64,000 nt of DNA from Comamonadaceae bacterium (GCA_013297985.1 JAAFIY010000004.1:1-64000), one strand, 5' to 3'; counted from the stretch's first letter, positions 1 to 12,818 are shown. A program made the numbers and translations. The notes: generated from the sequence alone by a model not told the origin.

Positions 1-1
1 G

Positions 2-1183
2 AATTGCGGACTCAACAACGGCCAACGCGCCACGGGCGAGCCCATCTACTTGGGCGGCATCGTCAGCAAAACCGGGCCCGATGACTTCAGCGCATCGGGC
101 GCATCAGCCAACGCGTACTTTCGCTGCGTGAATGACAACGGCGGCATCCACGGTCGGCCCATCATCTACACCCAAGCCGACGACAAGTGGGACCCCAAGC
201 TAGCGGCCGAGCTGGCCCGCCAACTCATCACCGAACGGCAAGTGGTGGCGATGGTGGGCGGCTCGAGCTTTGTGGAGTGTTCGGCCAACCAAGACCTGTA
301 CCGACAGCATGGCATCACTGCACTGGTGGGTACCGGCGTGCCGCGCCCGTGCTTTTTCTCGCCGCACATTGCAGCGGTCAATACCGGGCCAAGGATCTCC
401 GCCACCATTGCCGCTCAGCATGCGGCAAGTCTTTCCAAGGCCAAGTCGGTGGTGTGTGTGGTGCACAACATCCCCGAGGTATCGCCGTGGGCCTGTGAGG
501 GCGTGCGCGATTGGGCCCTTAAAGCGGGCCTGAAGGCCCAAGTCGTGGTGTTTGACATTGGCAAGTTCAACCCCACTGGGGTGCTCGATCAAGCGCTGGC
601 GTCCAAGCCTGACTTGGTCGTTATCAATTTGCCGCGCGGCCTGCTGATTCCGCTGCTCAAAGAGGCGCGGGGCCGCAACGCACATCGCACGGTGATGTTT
701 GCGTCATCTGCGCCGGCCTACAACCCAGAAGTGGATCGCGCTCTGGACGCCGAATGGAAAGATCGCCTGGTGGTCAATCTTGAATTCGCGCCCGTGGACA
801 GCACCGGCCCAGACAACATGAACTGGCGCGCGGTCATGAACCGCTATGCCCTGCGCACTGACACCCGCGACGCGTTTTCACAAAGTGGCTATCTTGCGGC
901 GCGGGTATTGACGCAAGCCATGCTGGGCTTGAAGCCCGAGCAAATCACCCGCCCGAACGTCAACGCGGCCATCCGCCGCATCCGCGACCTGCGCTCCGAT
1001 ATGTGGTGCCGCCCGTTTTATGTGGCCCCTGCCGGGCAGCGCAACAACGCCAACCACACGGGTGCTGTCGCGGTGTTCAATGGCAGTGGCTGGAACGTCT
1101 TGGCCAACCAATGCATTCAGGCCGCTGACCCAGAATTGACTGACGTGCTGGCCTCTGAGCGCCGCTTGGGTCTGTCGCGCTAA
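2..1183 (+). CDS. ABC transporter substrate-binding protein, branched-chain amino acid type (5' truncated)
   Basis: This is a periplasmic receptor of the Leu/Ile/Val-binding family (type I periplasmic-binding fold), cut by the left edge of the window. The frame is open from base 2 with no start, and the first visible residues (NCGLNNGQRATG) already resemble a mature receptor, so the signal peptide lies outside. Family-like features are the early block GGIVSKTGPDDFSASG, an 'NDNGGIHGRPI' segment typical of these receptors, and a second lobe with 'FSQSGYLAARVLTQAM'. It should bind a small organic solute for an ABC importer whose other subunits are not in the window. Its TAA stop overlaps the stop of the convergent EamA gene. 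The substrate cannot be read from sequence. Confidence 0.85.
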   Translation, partial: NCGLNNGQRATGEPIYLGGIVSKTGPDDFSASGASANAYFRCVNDNGGIHGRPIIYTQADDKWDPKLAAELARQLITERQVVAMVGGSSFVECSANQDLYRQHGITALVGTGVPRPCFFSPHIAAVNTGPRISATIAAQHAASLSKAKSVVCVVHNIPEVSPWACEGVRDWALKAGLKAQVVVFDIGKFNPTGVLDQALASKPDLVVINLPRGLLIPLLKEARGRNAHRTVMFASSAPAYNPEVDRALDAEWKDRLVVNLEFAPVDSTGPDNMNWRAVMNRYALRTDTRDAFSQSGYLAARVLTQAMLGLKPEQITRPNVNAAIRRIRDLRSDMWCRPFYVAPAGQRNNANHTGAVAVFNGSGWNVLANQCIQAADPELTDVLASERRLGLSR

Positions 1184-2166
1184 GCACGTGCGGCCGGCTT
1201 AAGCGCCACCAGCGCAATGCCTACCGCCACCAGGCCCACGGCGACACCCAAGCCCCAGGTAAACGACTCGCCCAGCCACAGCACCCCAATGGCCATGGCG
1301 CACAAAGGCGTGATGAAGACAAACGCCGACATCAAGGTGGCCGGGTAGCGAGTCAGCAACCACATCCACAGCAAGTAAGACGCAAAGGCTCCCACCACGG
1401 TCTGCACCAGCAGGGACACAACTGCAAAGGCCGACCACTGCGCGGGCCAAGTCTCGCCCAGCGCCCAGGCCAGCACGGGCAAAACGACGGCACTCACACC
1501 CACTTGATAAAACAACAAGCGTTCAGCACCCACTTGGCCTAAGCCTGACGCTCGAATCACGACGGTGGTCAGCCCCCAGGCCAAGCCCGCGCCCAGGGCC
1601 ATCAAATCGGCTGCGAGTTCACTGTCGCCGCCTGCTGCGGTCAAGCCGCTCGCGCGGTGTTGTGCCAAAGCCAAGCCCACCGCCGCAAATGCGCAGACAA
1701 GTCCAACCCACTGCCAGCGCGATAGTCGCTCGGCGGGTACGGCATACGGCAGCAACAACGCCACCCAAAAAGGCGAGGTGTACAAAAACAAGGTGACCCG
1801 CGACGCGCTGCCGCTGCTCAGCGCCAAATAAAGCAGCGCAAATTCGAGCGCAAACAAGCCACCAGCCAACCACCCGGCCGCGCGCAGGCGCGCCGTGCCA
1901 GCGCCCGCTGCTGGGCGGGCAGGCACCAGCGCAATGCCGCGCCATTGGCACCACAGCCACAGCAACACAGCAGCTCCGACAAATCGCAGCGCCGCTTGGG
2001 TGATGGGCGGTACTTCTGCCACCGTGGCCTTGACCAACACCTGCTGAAAGCCCCAAAAGACGCAGCAAGCCAGCAGCAGCGCGATGGCAGTGGCGTCCAA
2101 GCGTTCGCGCCGCAGGGGCGGGCTCGCCGGCGGTTTGAAGTCAGCAGCGGGTTTCACAGCGGCCAC
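1180..2166 (-). CDS. EamA/DMT-family transporter
   Basis: This is an inner-membrane permease of the drug/metabolite transporter superfamily, 328 residues, the usual length for two EamA repeats of about five helices each. After a charged N-terminus of about 25 residues it is almost entirely hydrophobic. Helix one contains 'LLLACCVFWGFQQVLVK', and the second repeat begins around residue 180 with 'LMALGAGLAWGLTTVVIRA', the expected internal duplication. Family members export amino acids or other metabolites. No neighbour points to a substrate. Its TAG stop shares bases with the stop of the convergent receptor gene. A second EamA gene lies at 8987-9904, but the two are not close copies. Confidence 0.88.
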   Translation of the reverse strand: MAAVKPAADFKPPASPPLRRERLDATAIALLLACCVFWGFQQVLVKATVAEVPPITQAALRFVGAAVLLWLWCQWRGIALVPARPAAGAGTARLRAAGWLAGGLFALEFALLYLALSSGSASRVTLFLYTSPFWVALLLPYAVPAERLSRWQWVGLVCAFAAVGLALAQHRASGLTAAGGDSELAADLMALGAGLAWGLTTVVIRASGLGQVGAERLLFYQVGVSAVVLPVLAWALGETWPAQWSAFAVVSLLVQTVVGAFASYLLWMWLLTRYPATLMSAFVFITPLCAMAIGVLWLGESFTWGLGVAVGLVAVGIALVALKPAARA

Positions 2167-2226
2167 GCAAAAAGACCCAACCGCTTTTCAATAAGTGGGG
2201 CATTAAACACATCGAAGAAGCCAGTT

Positions 2227-2266
2227 GCTATTAAAACAATAGCTGTCTAGGCAATTAAACAGGGCG
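2227..2266 (+). repeat. 40-bp GCTAY stem-loop element, copy A
   Basis: A/T-rich island between the EamA gene start and the flavin reductase stop. It starts with a 17-base dyad, GCTATT and AATAGC flanking five bases, and continues through a 23-base tail ending CAGGGCG. It matches copy B at 48725-48764 at most positions. Eight good copies and one weak copy of the same length are listed in this annotation. Confidence 0.75.
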
Positions 2267-2293
2267 GTACAGCCCAAAAGCCCAAGTGGCTGT

Positions 2294-2821
2294 TTAGGAA
2301 GACAACGGCAGTTCGGTGTAGAAGCGCCCCCCATGAAACAACAGCGGGCTTGCCCCAGGCGCATGCGCGCAGCGCAGCACCTCGGCCACAAAAATCACAT
2401 GGTCGCCCTCGGCATAGCGGCTGCGGTTGCGACATTCAAAATGCGCTGCGGCCCCGCGCAGCAAGGGCGCGCCACCCATGCCGCTGTCGTGCTCAAGCCC
2501 ACTCCAACGATCTAAATCGCGGGCCGCAAAGCGCTCAGCCAAGCCGCGCTGGTCGGCCGCCAAGATATTGATGGCGTAGTGCTCTACTTGGCTCATGACC
2601 GCCATCGAGCCCGCTGACTGCGACAAGCTCCACAACACCAGAGGGGGCGACAGCGACACCGAGTTGAACGAGTTGGCTGTCAAGCCCACCCGCTCGCCCT
2701 GCGCCGATTGCGCCGTGACGATGGTGACGCCGGTCGCAAACATGCCGAGCGCTTGGCGAAACGCAGCTGTGGTAGGTGGCGCTAAGACAACGCGAGCGAT
2801 GGAATCGAGTGGCATGGACAT
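2294..2821 (-). CDS. flavin reductase family protein (FMN-binding split barrel)
   Basis: About 175 residues, typical of the flavin reductase / DIM6-NTAB family, which uses NAD(P)H to reduce FMN or FAD for a partner monooxygenase. Family-like blocks are 'FRQALGMFATGVTIVTAQ' near the start, 'GLTANSFNSVSLSPPLVLWSL' (flavin-binding strand), 'HYAINILAADQ' in the middle, and 'GDHVIFVAEVLRC' followed by 'PLLFHGGRFYTEL' at the end. An upstream extension of 28 residues is open but Arg-rich and unlike the family, so I start at ATG 2821; ATG 2815 is equally possible. No partner oxygenase is adjacent. The 5' end faces the divergent histidine kinase gene, leaving about 155 bp for promoters. Confidence 0.85.
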   Translation of the reverse strand: MSMPLDSIARVVLAPPTTAAFRQALGMFATGVTIVTAQSAQGERVGLTANSFNSVSLSPPLVLWSLSQSAGSMAVMSQVEHYAINILAADQRGLAERFAARDLDRWSGLEHDSGMGGAPLLRGAAAHFECRNRSRYAEGDHVIFVAEVLRCAHAPGASPLLFHGGRFYTELPLSS

Positions 2822-2976
2822 CTGTGCACTGTACGCAAGCCGCGCCTTTCGCGCCCGCCTGGGGGCAAGCCGGGATAGGCAAGGCTGGCGAATGGGCTGC
2901 AACATCTAGCGCTTGTCGCTATCCTCTAAGGTGGAATTTCCAGCGCGGCTGGCCCAGTGTTTGTTTGTTGCCCCCT

Positions 2977-6324
<3,348 letters not shown>

Positions 6325-6329
6325 CCACG

Positions 6330-7697
6330 ATGCAGAACCTCCTGGTCGGCTCGACGGTGCGGCGCCCCGCTAGGCATATCCCGTTAGGACGCAGTGACGA
6401 GCGCCAGCTCGTCGGTGGGTTTTTCGGGCGCGTTGCCTTGGCTTTGGTCTGGGCGCTCACGTCGGCCGCAAGTGTCGCCGCCGAAGGGCTCGCCTTAAGT
6501 GGATTTGGCACCCTCGGATGGGCGCGCTCAGATCGGCCCTATGCCTATCAACGCTTTGTTGATGATGGTGGCAGCTGGTCACGCGATACGCGGTTTGGCC
6601 TGCAAGCCGACTGGAGCTTGCCCAATGCGTTTTCGCTCACCCTGCAAGGTCGGTTAGCGCCATCGCTGTCCAAAGAAAGCGCCTGGGACCTGACCAGCAC
6701 CTGGGCCTTTATTGGCTGGCGGCCCACCAACGAATGGCTGCTGCGTGCGGGAAAACTGCGGGTGCCGCTTTACATGCACTCTGAAGTGCTCGATGTGAAC
6801 CATGCCCTGCCAGTCGCACGCCTGCCGGTAGAGGTCTATTCCGTCTCGCCCAGCGACGATTTTTGGGGCCTGTATGTCACCCACACCAGCCCCTGGCGCG
6901 ATGGCGACCTCAGCATCGAAGGCATCTTGGGCACGGGCAAGACCATGGCGCGCCAATGGCTGAGCGAAGGCGTACCCCCGTTTGTGTCGCCTGGCCCGCT
7001 GTACGCCCAAGTTAAGCCGAGCGTCGTGGGTTTGGTAGGTACTTACTCGCAGCCCAAACTGACTTTGCGCGCAGCCGGGTTTGTGGCGCACACCCGTTCG
7101 GGCGACGGCAGCCCTTTGCCCGTGCGGCCGGTGTTTCAAGCCACCGGCCCCGGTCAGGGCTTCTACCTGACGCCACCGTCAACCTTGGTGCCCACCACCA
7201 ATTTCATCCGCAATACATTTTTGATTGTGGGTGCCGATTGGCGGCTGAGTGACGGATGGCGCATCAGCGGCGAAGTCCTTCGCAACTGGCAGGGGCGCAC
7301 CGACGTGGGTTCAGACAACACCGCCGGTTATGTGGCTGTGTCCAAGAGCTTTCCAAGCTTCACGCCTTATGTGGCGCTGTCGGGCATCAGCACCGGACGT
7401 ACCCAAAGAGACCTCTGGCGCAAGCTGACTGAGCCCACCTTGCCGCCCACGGCGCTCGGGGCTGGCTTGCTCAATGCCAGCCAACGCGCCCTTGCGGAGT
7501 CATCCATCTACATGGCTCAGCAGCGCACTTTGGCGGTGGGCGGCACTTGGCCGCTCGAGGGCAATCGGTCGATCAAGCTGGAGTGGGCCCGCACCTTCGT
7601 GGGCGAAGCGAGCCGACTGGTTGACGCACCCGCAGGCCAGCCGGTGCGTCGAACGCAGATCGACGTGATCAGCGTCAGCTACAGCTTCACCTTTTGA
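6330..7697 (+). CDS. outer-membrane porin-like beta-barrel protein
   Basis: This 455-residue protein has an unusually long N-terminal region before a hydrophobic signal segment ('VALALVWALTSAASVAAEG', about residues 35-53). Alternating amphipathic beta-strands follow and the chain ends in 'SVSYSFTF', with the terminal Phe that marks Bam-inserted outer-membrane proteins. Blocks such as 'GTLGWARSD', 'GLQADWSL', 'WAFIGWRPTNEWLLRAGKLRVPLY' and 'VIGADWRLSDGWRISGEVL'-like strands resemble substrate-specific porins, including phosphate-selective types. It starts 5 nt after the hybrid kinase stop and is followed 5 nt later by a PstS-like gene, so the three are probably one transcript. It presumably forms a channel connected with the signal sensed by the kinase. 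Substrate is unknown. Confidence 0.78.
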   Translation: MQNLLVGSTVRRPARHIPLGRSDERQLVGGFFGRVALALVWALTSAASVAAEGLALSGFGTLGWARSDRPYAYQRFVDDGGSWSRDTRFGLQADWSLPNAFSLTLQGRLAPSLSKESAWDLTSTWAFIGWRPTNEWLLRAGKLRVPLYMHSEVLDVNHALPVARLPVEVYSVSPSDDFWGLYVTHTSPWRDGDLSIEGILGTGKTMARQWLSEGVPPFVSPGPLYAQVKPSVVGLVGTYSQPKLTLRAAGFVAHTRSGDGSPLPVRPVFQATGPGQGFYLTPPSTLVPTTNFIRNTFLIVGADWRLSDGWRISGEVLRNWQGRTDVGSDNTAGYVAVSKSFPSFTPYVALSGISTGRTQRDLWRKLTEPTLPPTALGAGLLNASQRALAESSIYMAQQRTLAVGGTWPLEGNRSIKLEWARTFVGEASRLVDAPAGQPVRRTQIDVISVSYSFTF

Positions 7698-7702
7698 ACC
7701 CC

Positions 7703-8200
7703 ATGGCTGAGTTCGAACCTTCGAATAGGCGGCCCACTGGTGCGGCGTCAGGCACTTGGTCTGCCCCGCGACGCCACTGCCTGGGCACGCTGGCACTGGG
7801 GTTGTTGGGCGTCTGGGCAACGCCGGGAGCCGCCCAAGATGGCAGTGGGCCCGTTGTGGTGGTGGCGCACCCAAGTTGGGGCGACGCAGTTGATCTGAGC
7901 TTGCTGGGGCGGCTGTTTACTGGGCGGGTGGTGGAGATTGGCGGCACTGCTGTTTTTCCGTGCCAACTGGCGCCCGGCCACCCTGCCCGAGACCGATTTC
8001 TGTCAGCCACACTGCGCCAAACCGAAGCGGAGTTTCGCGCCTATTGGACGGTGCGCCGCCACGTCGGCAAGGGCACGCCACCGCGCGAATTCGCCAACGC
8101 CCAAAGCTTGTTGGCCCATGTCGCGCAGACGCCCGGGGCCATTGGGTATGTGCCGTCAGGCGAAACAAACACAGGTGTGCGGGCGCTTTTGAGGCTGTAG
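7703..8200 (+). CDS. small PstS-like periplasmic substrate-binding protein
   Basis: A 165-residue secreted protein. ATG 7703 is preferred over an in-frame TTG at 7694, which overlaps the porin stop. A signal sequence with hydrophobic core 'LGTLALGLLGVWATPGAAQ' ends near residue 45. The mature part ('VVVVAHPSW...LSLLGRLFTGRV', 'RFLSATLRQTEAEFRAYW', 'PGAIGYVPSGE') matches the short phosphate-ABC-receptor-like family of type 2 periplasmic-binding folds, far shorter than true PstS (about 320 residues). It lacks a companion permease or ATPase. Its position after a sensor kinase and a porin suggests it is a ligand-binding accessory to signalling rather than a transporter subunit. That role is inference. 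Confidence 0.75.
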   Translation: MAEFEPSNRRPTGAASGTWSAPRRHCLGTLALGLLGVWATPGAAQDGSGPVVVVAHPSWGDAVDLSLLGRLFTGRVVEIGGTAVFPCQLAPGHPARDRFLSATLRQTEAEFRAYWTVRRHVGKGTPPREFANAQSLLAHVAQTPGAIGYVPSGETNTGVRALLRL

Positions 8201-8317
8201 CGGCGGCCGCGCCATTTAACAGGACCCTTTGGCGCCGCACTGTGAATGGCCCTAACGTGACAGTGCCCAAGGCAGGGATATCCGCCAAAGTGCGGGCCGG
8301 GTGCCTAAACTAGGCCA

Positions 8318-8935
8318 ATGATTGCCGTGTCAACCGGAAAAATCTCGTTCAAGGAGCAGATGCTCCAAGCGCGGGAAGACGCCATCATTCACACCGTCAA
8401 CCGCCTCTTGGCCGAAAAAGGCTTTGACGCGATGACGGTCGATGAGGTCGCAGCCGCAGTGGGCATCGCCAAGGCTAGCCTTTACAAGCATTTCCCCAGC
8501 AAGGAAGACTTGGCTGCTGCGGCCATGGTGCGGGCACTCGAGCGCGCCACCTCCTACCTTGCCAGTCTGTCTGATGACCAAGCCGCCATTGACAAATTGC
8601 GCGAGGTGGTCCGCTGGACATTGCAGGTCAAGCTGGCAGGCGAAATGCCGTCCCTGCCCAGCCAAAACTCTTCACTGCGCTCTACTTTGCTTTCTAACCG
8701 CCAGTACATGGACGGCCTGATGGCACTCAGTGATCGCCTGGGCGGCTGGATTGGGCAGGCGCAAGAAGCCGGGCACCTCAACCGCCACCTACCGCCCATT
8801 GCGGTGCTGTATACCCTGTACGCCCGCGCTTGTGACCCGGTAGTGGAGTTTTTGAAAGTTGGCGGCCAACACTCGGATGAGGACATCATGCGATTGGTGC
8901 TCACAAGCTGCTTTGACGGCCTAAGCGCCCGCTAG
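8318..8935 (+). CDS. TetR/AcrR-family transcriptional regulator
   Basis: 205 residues. The N-terminal DNA-binding domain is clear: 'AIIHTVNRLLAEKGFDAMTVDEVAAAVGIAKASLYKHFPSKEDLAAAA' (about residues 22-70) has the family helix-turn-helix and the 'YKHFPSKE' signature. The C-terminal helical domain is variable and presumably binds a small effector. It starts at ATG 8318, 117 bp after the PstS-like gene. It lies convergent to an EamA exporter (8987-9904); TetR proteins often control exporters, but the head-to-tail geometry leaves no shared promoter, so the target is unknown. A probable terminator follows at 8962. Confidence 0.9.
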   Translation: MIAVSTGKISFKEQMLQAREDAIIHTVNRLLAEKGFDAMTVDEVAAAVGIAKASLYKHFPSKEDLAAAAMVRALERATSYLASLSDDQAAIDKLREVVRWTLQVKLAGEMPSLPSQNSSLRSTLLSNRQYMDGLMALSDRLGGWIGQAQEAGHLNRHLPPIAVLYTLYARACDPVVEFLKVGGQHSDEDIMRLVLTSCFDGLSAR

Positions 8936-8961
8936 CTAAGCCGATCTGTCGCCTCATAGGT

Positions 8962-8988
8962 CCCGCAAGCCCAACTTGCTAGGGTTTT
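8962..8988 (+). terminator. Rho-independent terminator after the tetR-type gene
   Basis: An imperfect hairpin of three C-G pairs, a two-base bulge, and GCAAG pairing with CTTGC around a five-base loop, followed directly by TTTT. It lies 26 bp beyond the tetR stop, and its T-run touches the stop codon of the convergent EamA gene. Confidence 0.5.
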
Positions 8989-9904
8989 AATCGGTCTTTT
9001 TGCCGGGCCAACTGCCTCGGCTTACCAGGGCCAGCCCGGGCAAGATCAGAGCAGCACCCCAGGCGTGGTGCCATCCCAAGGGTTCATTGAGATACCCCCA
9101 AGCCACCAGTGCCGCGTACAACGGGCCCATGTACATGGTCGCGGCCACCCGGGCGGCACCCAGAATTTTCTGTACGTGCACATAGGCCCAAAAGGCAGCC
9201 ACACCCGGAAACACGGCGGCGGCGACCACCAAGGCTGAGGCATGCGCGCTCCAGGGCGGTGAAGTCGGCTGAAGTTGTTCCCATCCCGCCACCGGCAGCA
9301 GCATGAATGTGCCGCCTAGCGCCACCACTGCCAAGCGAGCGGCGGCGCTCAGTGGGCTGGGCCACAGTTTCTGCAAAATTGCATAGCCCGCCCACGCAAT
9401 GGTGCAAGCCACCAGCCACAAGTCGCCAATGGCCCATTGCACCGAACCCAAGCGCAACCATTGCCCCTGCACCACGACATGCAGCACGCCCAAAAAGGCG
9501 AGCGCAATGCCTGCCATCTGCCACCGGGTGATGCGCTCGTGAAGCCACACCGCCGCGACCAGCGCAATCACCACAGGTGACACGGAATAGATCAGCGCGA
9601 TGTTCATGGCGCTGGTGGTGTGCGCCCCTTCATACACCCAAGCGCCGCACACCACCATGCCCAGAAAGCCCAGCACTAGGTGCTGCGGCCATGCCCGCGC
9701 AATGTCATGGCGCAAACGCCAAAGCTCTGGCCAAGTGACGGCGAGCATGATCAGGCTCCCCAATCCCCAGCGGCCCGCTGCGAGGGTATAGGGCTCAATC
9801 ACGCCGACTGCCTCCCGGGCCACCACGAAATTCACCGTCCACAGCAGCGGGGTGATCCACAGCAGCACCCACGCGTAGGTGGGGGCCCGGTCAGCGGATG
9901 GCAC
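8987..9904 (-). CDS. EamA/DMT-family transporter
   Basis: A 305-residue inner-membrane permease with about ten hydrophobic helices in two EamA repeats. The first opens with 'VLLWITPLLWTVNFVVAREAV' and the second near residue 155 with 'GDLWLVACTIAWAGYAILQKL'. 'YSVSPVVIALVAAVWLHERI' is the usual loop-and-helix near the end of the first repeat. It is expected to export small metabolites. It lies downstream of pckG on the same strand with a 48-bp gap, so read-through from pckG is possible, although the functions are not obviously related. Its 3' end meets the tetR terminator. Confidence 0.88.
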   Translation of the reverse strand: MPSADRAPTYAWVLLWITPLLWTVNFVVAREAVGVIEPYTLAAGRWGLGSLIMLAVTWPELWRLRHDIARAWPQHLVLGFLGMVVCGAWVYEGAHTTSAMNIALIYSVSPVVIALVAAVWLHERITRWQMAGIALAFLGVLHVVVQGQWLRLGSVQWAIGDLWLVACTIAWAGYAILQKLWPSPLSAAARLAVVALGGTFMLLPVAGWEQLQPTSPPWSAHASALVVAAAVFPGVAAFWAYVHVQKILGAARVAATMYMGPLYAALVAWGYLNEPLGWHHAWGAALILPGLALVSRGSWPGKKTD

Positions 9905-9952
9905 GGTGCGCCAACCCCAGTGCGCGCCTGCGGCGCGGCAGCAGCGCGCCGA

Positions 9953-11842
9953 TCAAGCGGCGATCTGCTGTGCGATACCTTGGCGAGTGGCCTCTAGCAC
10001 GGGCGGCAGGCGGTTTGACAATTGGCGGAACAGCTCCGCATGCAAGCCCATTTCGGCAGCCCAGGCGGTTTTGTCGATGGAAGTGACCGATTCAAACTGG
10101 GCTTCAGAAAACTCCAGCCCCGTCCAGTTCAACTCGGCATAGCGCGGCGTGACGCCGAACACATTGGCTTGACCCGGGGCGCTGCCCTCAATGCGGTCAA
10201 TCATCCACTTCAGCACGCGCATGTTCTCGCCATAGCCGGGCCACACAAACTTGCCGTCAGCGCCTTTGCGAAACCAGTTGGTGGTGTAGATGCGCGGCAT
10301 CTTGGCGCCACGCGCTGCCAGCCAGTCGCCCAAGCGCAGCCAGTGGGAGAAGTAGTCGCTCATGTTGTAGCCACAAAAGGGCAGCATCGCGAACGGGTCG
10401 CGGCGCACCACGCCTTGCTGGCCACCCGCTGCAGCGGTGGTTTCGCTGCCCATGGTGGCGGCCATGTACACGCCTTCGGTCCAGTTGCGGGCCTCGGTGA
10501 CCAAGGGCACCGTAGTGCTGCGGCGGCCGCCGAAGATAAACGCATCGATCGCCACGCCAGCGGGGTCATCCCAAGCGGCATCCAGCGCCGGGTTCAGCGT
10601 GGCGGCCACAGTGAAGCGGGCGTTGGGGTGGGCGGCCTTGCCGCCCGATTCACGGGCGATGTCGGGCGTCCAATCGCGGCCCTGCCAATCGATGCAGTGG
10701 GCGGGCGCGTCGCCCATGCCTTCCCACCAGACGTCGCCGTCATCGGTCAGCGCCACGTTGGTAAAGATGGTGTCGCGCTGCAGGCTGGCCATACAGTTCG
10801 GATTGGTCAGCGTGTTGGTGCCGGGCGCCACGCCAAAGTAGCCCGCTTCGGGGTTGATGGCGTACAGGCGACCGTCGGCGCCGGGTTTGATCCATGCAAT
10901 GTCGTCGCCAATGGTGGTGACTTTCCAGCCGTCAAACCCCTGGGGCGGAATCAGCATGGCGAAGTTGGTCTTGCCACAGGCGCTGGGGAAGGCCGCAGCC
11001 ACGTGGTACTTCTTGCCCTGCGGGTTGGTGACACCCAAGATGAGCATGTGCTCAGCCAGCCAGCCCACGCCGTCTTCTTGCGCGGCGGCGCGGCCCATGG
11101 ACGACGCAATGCGCAAGGCAAAGCATTTCTTGCCCAACAAGGCATTGCCACCGTAGCCCGAGCCATAGCTCCAGATTTCGCGGGTTTCGGGGTAATGCAC
11201 GATGTACTTGGTGGCGTTGCACGGCCAAGCCACGTCTATTTGGCCCGCCGCCAGGGGCGCACCCACGGTGTGCACGCAGGGCACAAAGTCACCGTCCACG
11301 CCCAGCACGTCGTACACGGCACGGCCCATGCGGGTCATGATCTTCATGTTCACTGCCACATAGGCGCTGTCTGACAGCTCAATGCCAATGTGTGCAATCG
11401 GGCTACCCAGCGGGCCCATGCTGAAGGGCACCACGTACATGGTGCGGCCCGCCATGCAACCATCAAACAAGGCTTTGTTGCCGTCTTTGCCGTGCTGAAA
11501 CAGCGCACGCATTTCTGAGGGGTGCACCCAGTTGTTGGTGGGGCCCGCGTCGTCTTTTTCTGGCGTGCAGATAAAGGTGCGGTCTTCTACGCGCGCCACG
11601 TCGCTCGGGTCAGACCACGCCAGGAAGCTGCCCGGGCGCTTGGTTGCATTCAGACGCTTGAAGGTGCCCGCCTGCACCAACTGAGCACACAGCGCGTCGT
11701 ATTCGGCTTGGCTGCCATCGCACCAGTGCAGGCGCTCGGGCTTGCACAGCGCCACCATATCGGCCACCCAGGCAATCAGCCGGGCGTTTTTCACATAGGC
11801 GGGTGTGCTCAGGCTGAGCCCTTTCATGGCCGGGGAATTCAT
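9953..11842 (-). CDS. pckG: phosphoenolpyruvate carboxykinase (GTP)
   Basis: A 629-residue cytosolic enzyme of gluconeogenesis (oxaloacetate + GTP to PEP + CO2 + GDP), within the usual 600-630 length of the GTP class. Diagnostic blocks: the kinase-1a loop with active-site Cys, '[12 protein letters not shown]' (about 286-297); the metal/nucleotide block '[10 protein letters not shown]' (about 312-321); 'GVAPGTNT'; '[14 protein letters not shown]' for guanine recognition; and the N-terminal '[25 protein letters not shown]'-type substrate region. The ATG at 11842 has a GGAG sequence about ten bases upstream. A long untranslated region precedes it. Together with maeB in this window it supplies routes from C4 acids to PEP and pyruvate, as expected for growth on organic acids. 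Confidence 0.97.
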   Translation of the reverse strand: MNSPAMKGLSLSTPAYVKNARLIAWVADMVALCKPERLHWCDGSQAEYDALCAQLVQAGTFKRLNATKRPGSFLAWSDPSDVARVEDRTFICTPEKDDAGPTNNWVHPSEMRALFQHGKDGNKALFDGCMAGRTMYVVPFSMGPLGSPIAHIGIELSDSAYVAVNMKIMTRMGRAVYDVLGVDGDFVPCVHTVGAPLAAGQIDVAWPCNATKYIVHYPETREIWSYGSGYGGNALLGKKCFALRIASSMGRAAAQEDGVGWLAEHMLILGVTNPQGKKYHVAAAFPSACGKTNFAMLIPPQGFDGWKVTTIGDDIAWIKPGADGRLYAINPEAGYFGVAPGTNTLTNPNCMASLQRDTIFTNVALTDDGDVWWEGMGDAPAHCIDWQGRDWTPDIARESGGKAAHPNARFTVAATLNPALDAAWDDPAGVAIDAFIFGGRRSTTVPLVTEARNWTEGVYMAATMGSETTAAAGGQQGVVRRDPFAMLPFCGYNMSDYFSHWLRLGDWLAARGAKMPRIYTTNWFRKGADGKFVWPGYGENMRVLKWMIDRIEGSAPGQANVFGVTPRYAELNWTGLEFSEAQFESVTSIDKTAWAAEMGLHAELFRQLSNRLPPVLEATRQGIAQQIAA

Positions 11843-12319
11843 GGGTCGCTCGCTCCAAAGTAAGTCATCAAATCCGCATTCGAAACCCGCCCAGCGCCGT
11901 GGGGCCGAGCGCTTGGGCGCGCCCGCAGGTTGGGGATGAAGACTGCGTGCCGACCAAGCGCCAATGACTCAGGACCACGGCGATCCCCCATTGGCCGCCC
12001 GATCAGCGGCCCCTTTAGACGGGTCTTGCAGACCGCGACATGACAAGGGATGACGATTTTATGAAGCCCGACACCGCCACATGGGCGCAGGGGCTCCCAA
12101 GCCATGCAAAACACGCATAGGGTTATGCATGGGCTGGCTGGGCGCAAGACACCCCAAGCGGCCGCTGAGTCGGCCGGATTGATCGGATGGCTGGGGATTG
12201 AGACGAGCGCGGGGCCTGGCTCGGCACAGGCGCACCCAAGGCGTGCCGTGCGCGCCGCAGCGAGCCCCGCCACCGCCCGAGCAGCCCCGGCTGGCGGGGT
12301 GCTGCTTAAAGATGCCGTC
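11843..12319. other. non-coding region upstream of pckG
   Basis: 477 bases with no convincing gene. Reading frames cross it on both strands, but the peptides are Ala/Arg/Pro-rich without family features. It should hold the pckG promoter and leader on the minus strand. An A/T-rich patch (CATAAAAT on the minus strand, near 12055-12062) is a possible -10 region, but I see no good matching -35. No repeat element or tRNA was recognised. Confidence 0.45.
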
Positions 12320-12754
12320 TTACTTTTGGGCCGCGCGGGCCAGCATGCCCATCAAATCGCTGGCCATGCCGCCACCGTCTGCGGGCAACTGGCCGCCGGG
12401 CGTGAGGCTATCGACCAAACCCGGCAGCATTTGCGAGGCTTGGCCCAACAGAGCTTGCGGGTCCATGCCGAACTGGCTGGCCAGTTTGCCGATCATGTCG
12501 CCGCCCAGGGCCTGCTGCAGTTGGTCGGGGCTGATCGGCAGGTTCTGGCCGGTCCCGATCCAGCTTTGCATCACCTCACCCATGCCGTTTTGCTGAAATT
12601 GGCTGAGCATGCCGCCCAAGCCACCAGCGGGCCCTTTGGGGCTGAGCAACTGCGACAAGATTTGGCCAATGGCGTCACCACCCGCACCTGCGTTGCCAGC
12701 ACCTTGGCCCAGCGCACCGGCTGCGGCACCCATCACTTGATCGAGCAAACCCAT
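12320..12754 (-). CDS. YidB-like (DUF937) protein
   Basis: A 144-residue Gly/Gln/Met-rich cytoplasmic protein of the YidB/DUF937 family. The ATG at 12754 is set by an AAGGAG sequence seven bases upstream and by the family start 'MGLLDQVMG'; the 25-residue upstream extension is discarded. The middle contains the family-like pattern 'GGLGGMLSQFQQNGMGEVMQSWIGTGQNLPISPDQLQQALG', then 'LASQFGMDPQALLGQASQMLPGLVDSLTPGG', two helical hairpin modules with the recurring G-x-x-W-G-x-G-x-N/P-I-S motif. Its function is not known; it is widespread in proteobacteria. It sits on the same strand as the MFS gene upstream (65-bp gap). Confidence 0.85.
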   Translation of the reverse strand: MGLLDQVMGAAAGALGQGAGNAGAGGDAIGQILSQLLSPKGPAGGLGGMLSQFQQNGMGEVMQSWIGTGQNLPISPDQLQQALGGDMIGKLASQFGMDPQALLGQASQMLPGLVDSLTPGGQLPADGGGMASDLMGMLARAAQK

Positions 12755-12818
12755 GGCGAACTCCTTGAAGAGCGGTTGAAAGGCAATGAGGGTAACGCCT
12801 TGGCGTGGCGCTGACGTA

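Noticed and set aside
10022..11374. 450-residue open frame antisense to pckG
   Set aside because: His/Val/Gly-rich shadow of a gene with unmistakable PEP carboxykinase motifs.
11839..12273. 144-residue minus-strand frame upstream of pckG
   Set aside because: No family pattern, and it would occupy the pckG leader; treated as non-coding.
12104..12814. 236-residue plus-strand frame over the YidB-like gene
   Set aside because: The minus-strand YidB-like gene has a ribosome site and family pattern; this frame has neither.
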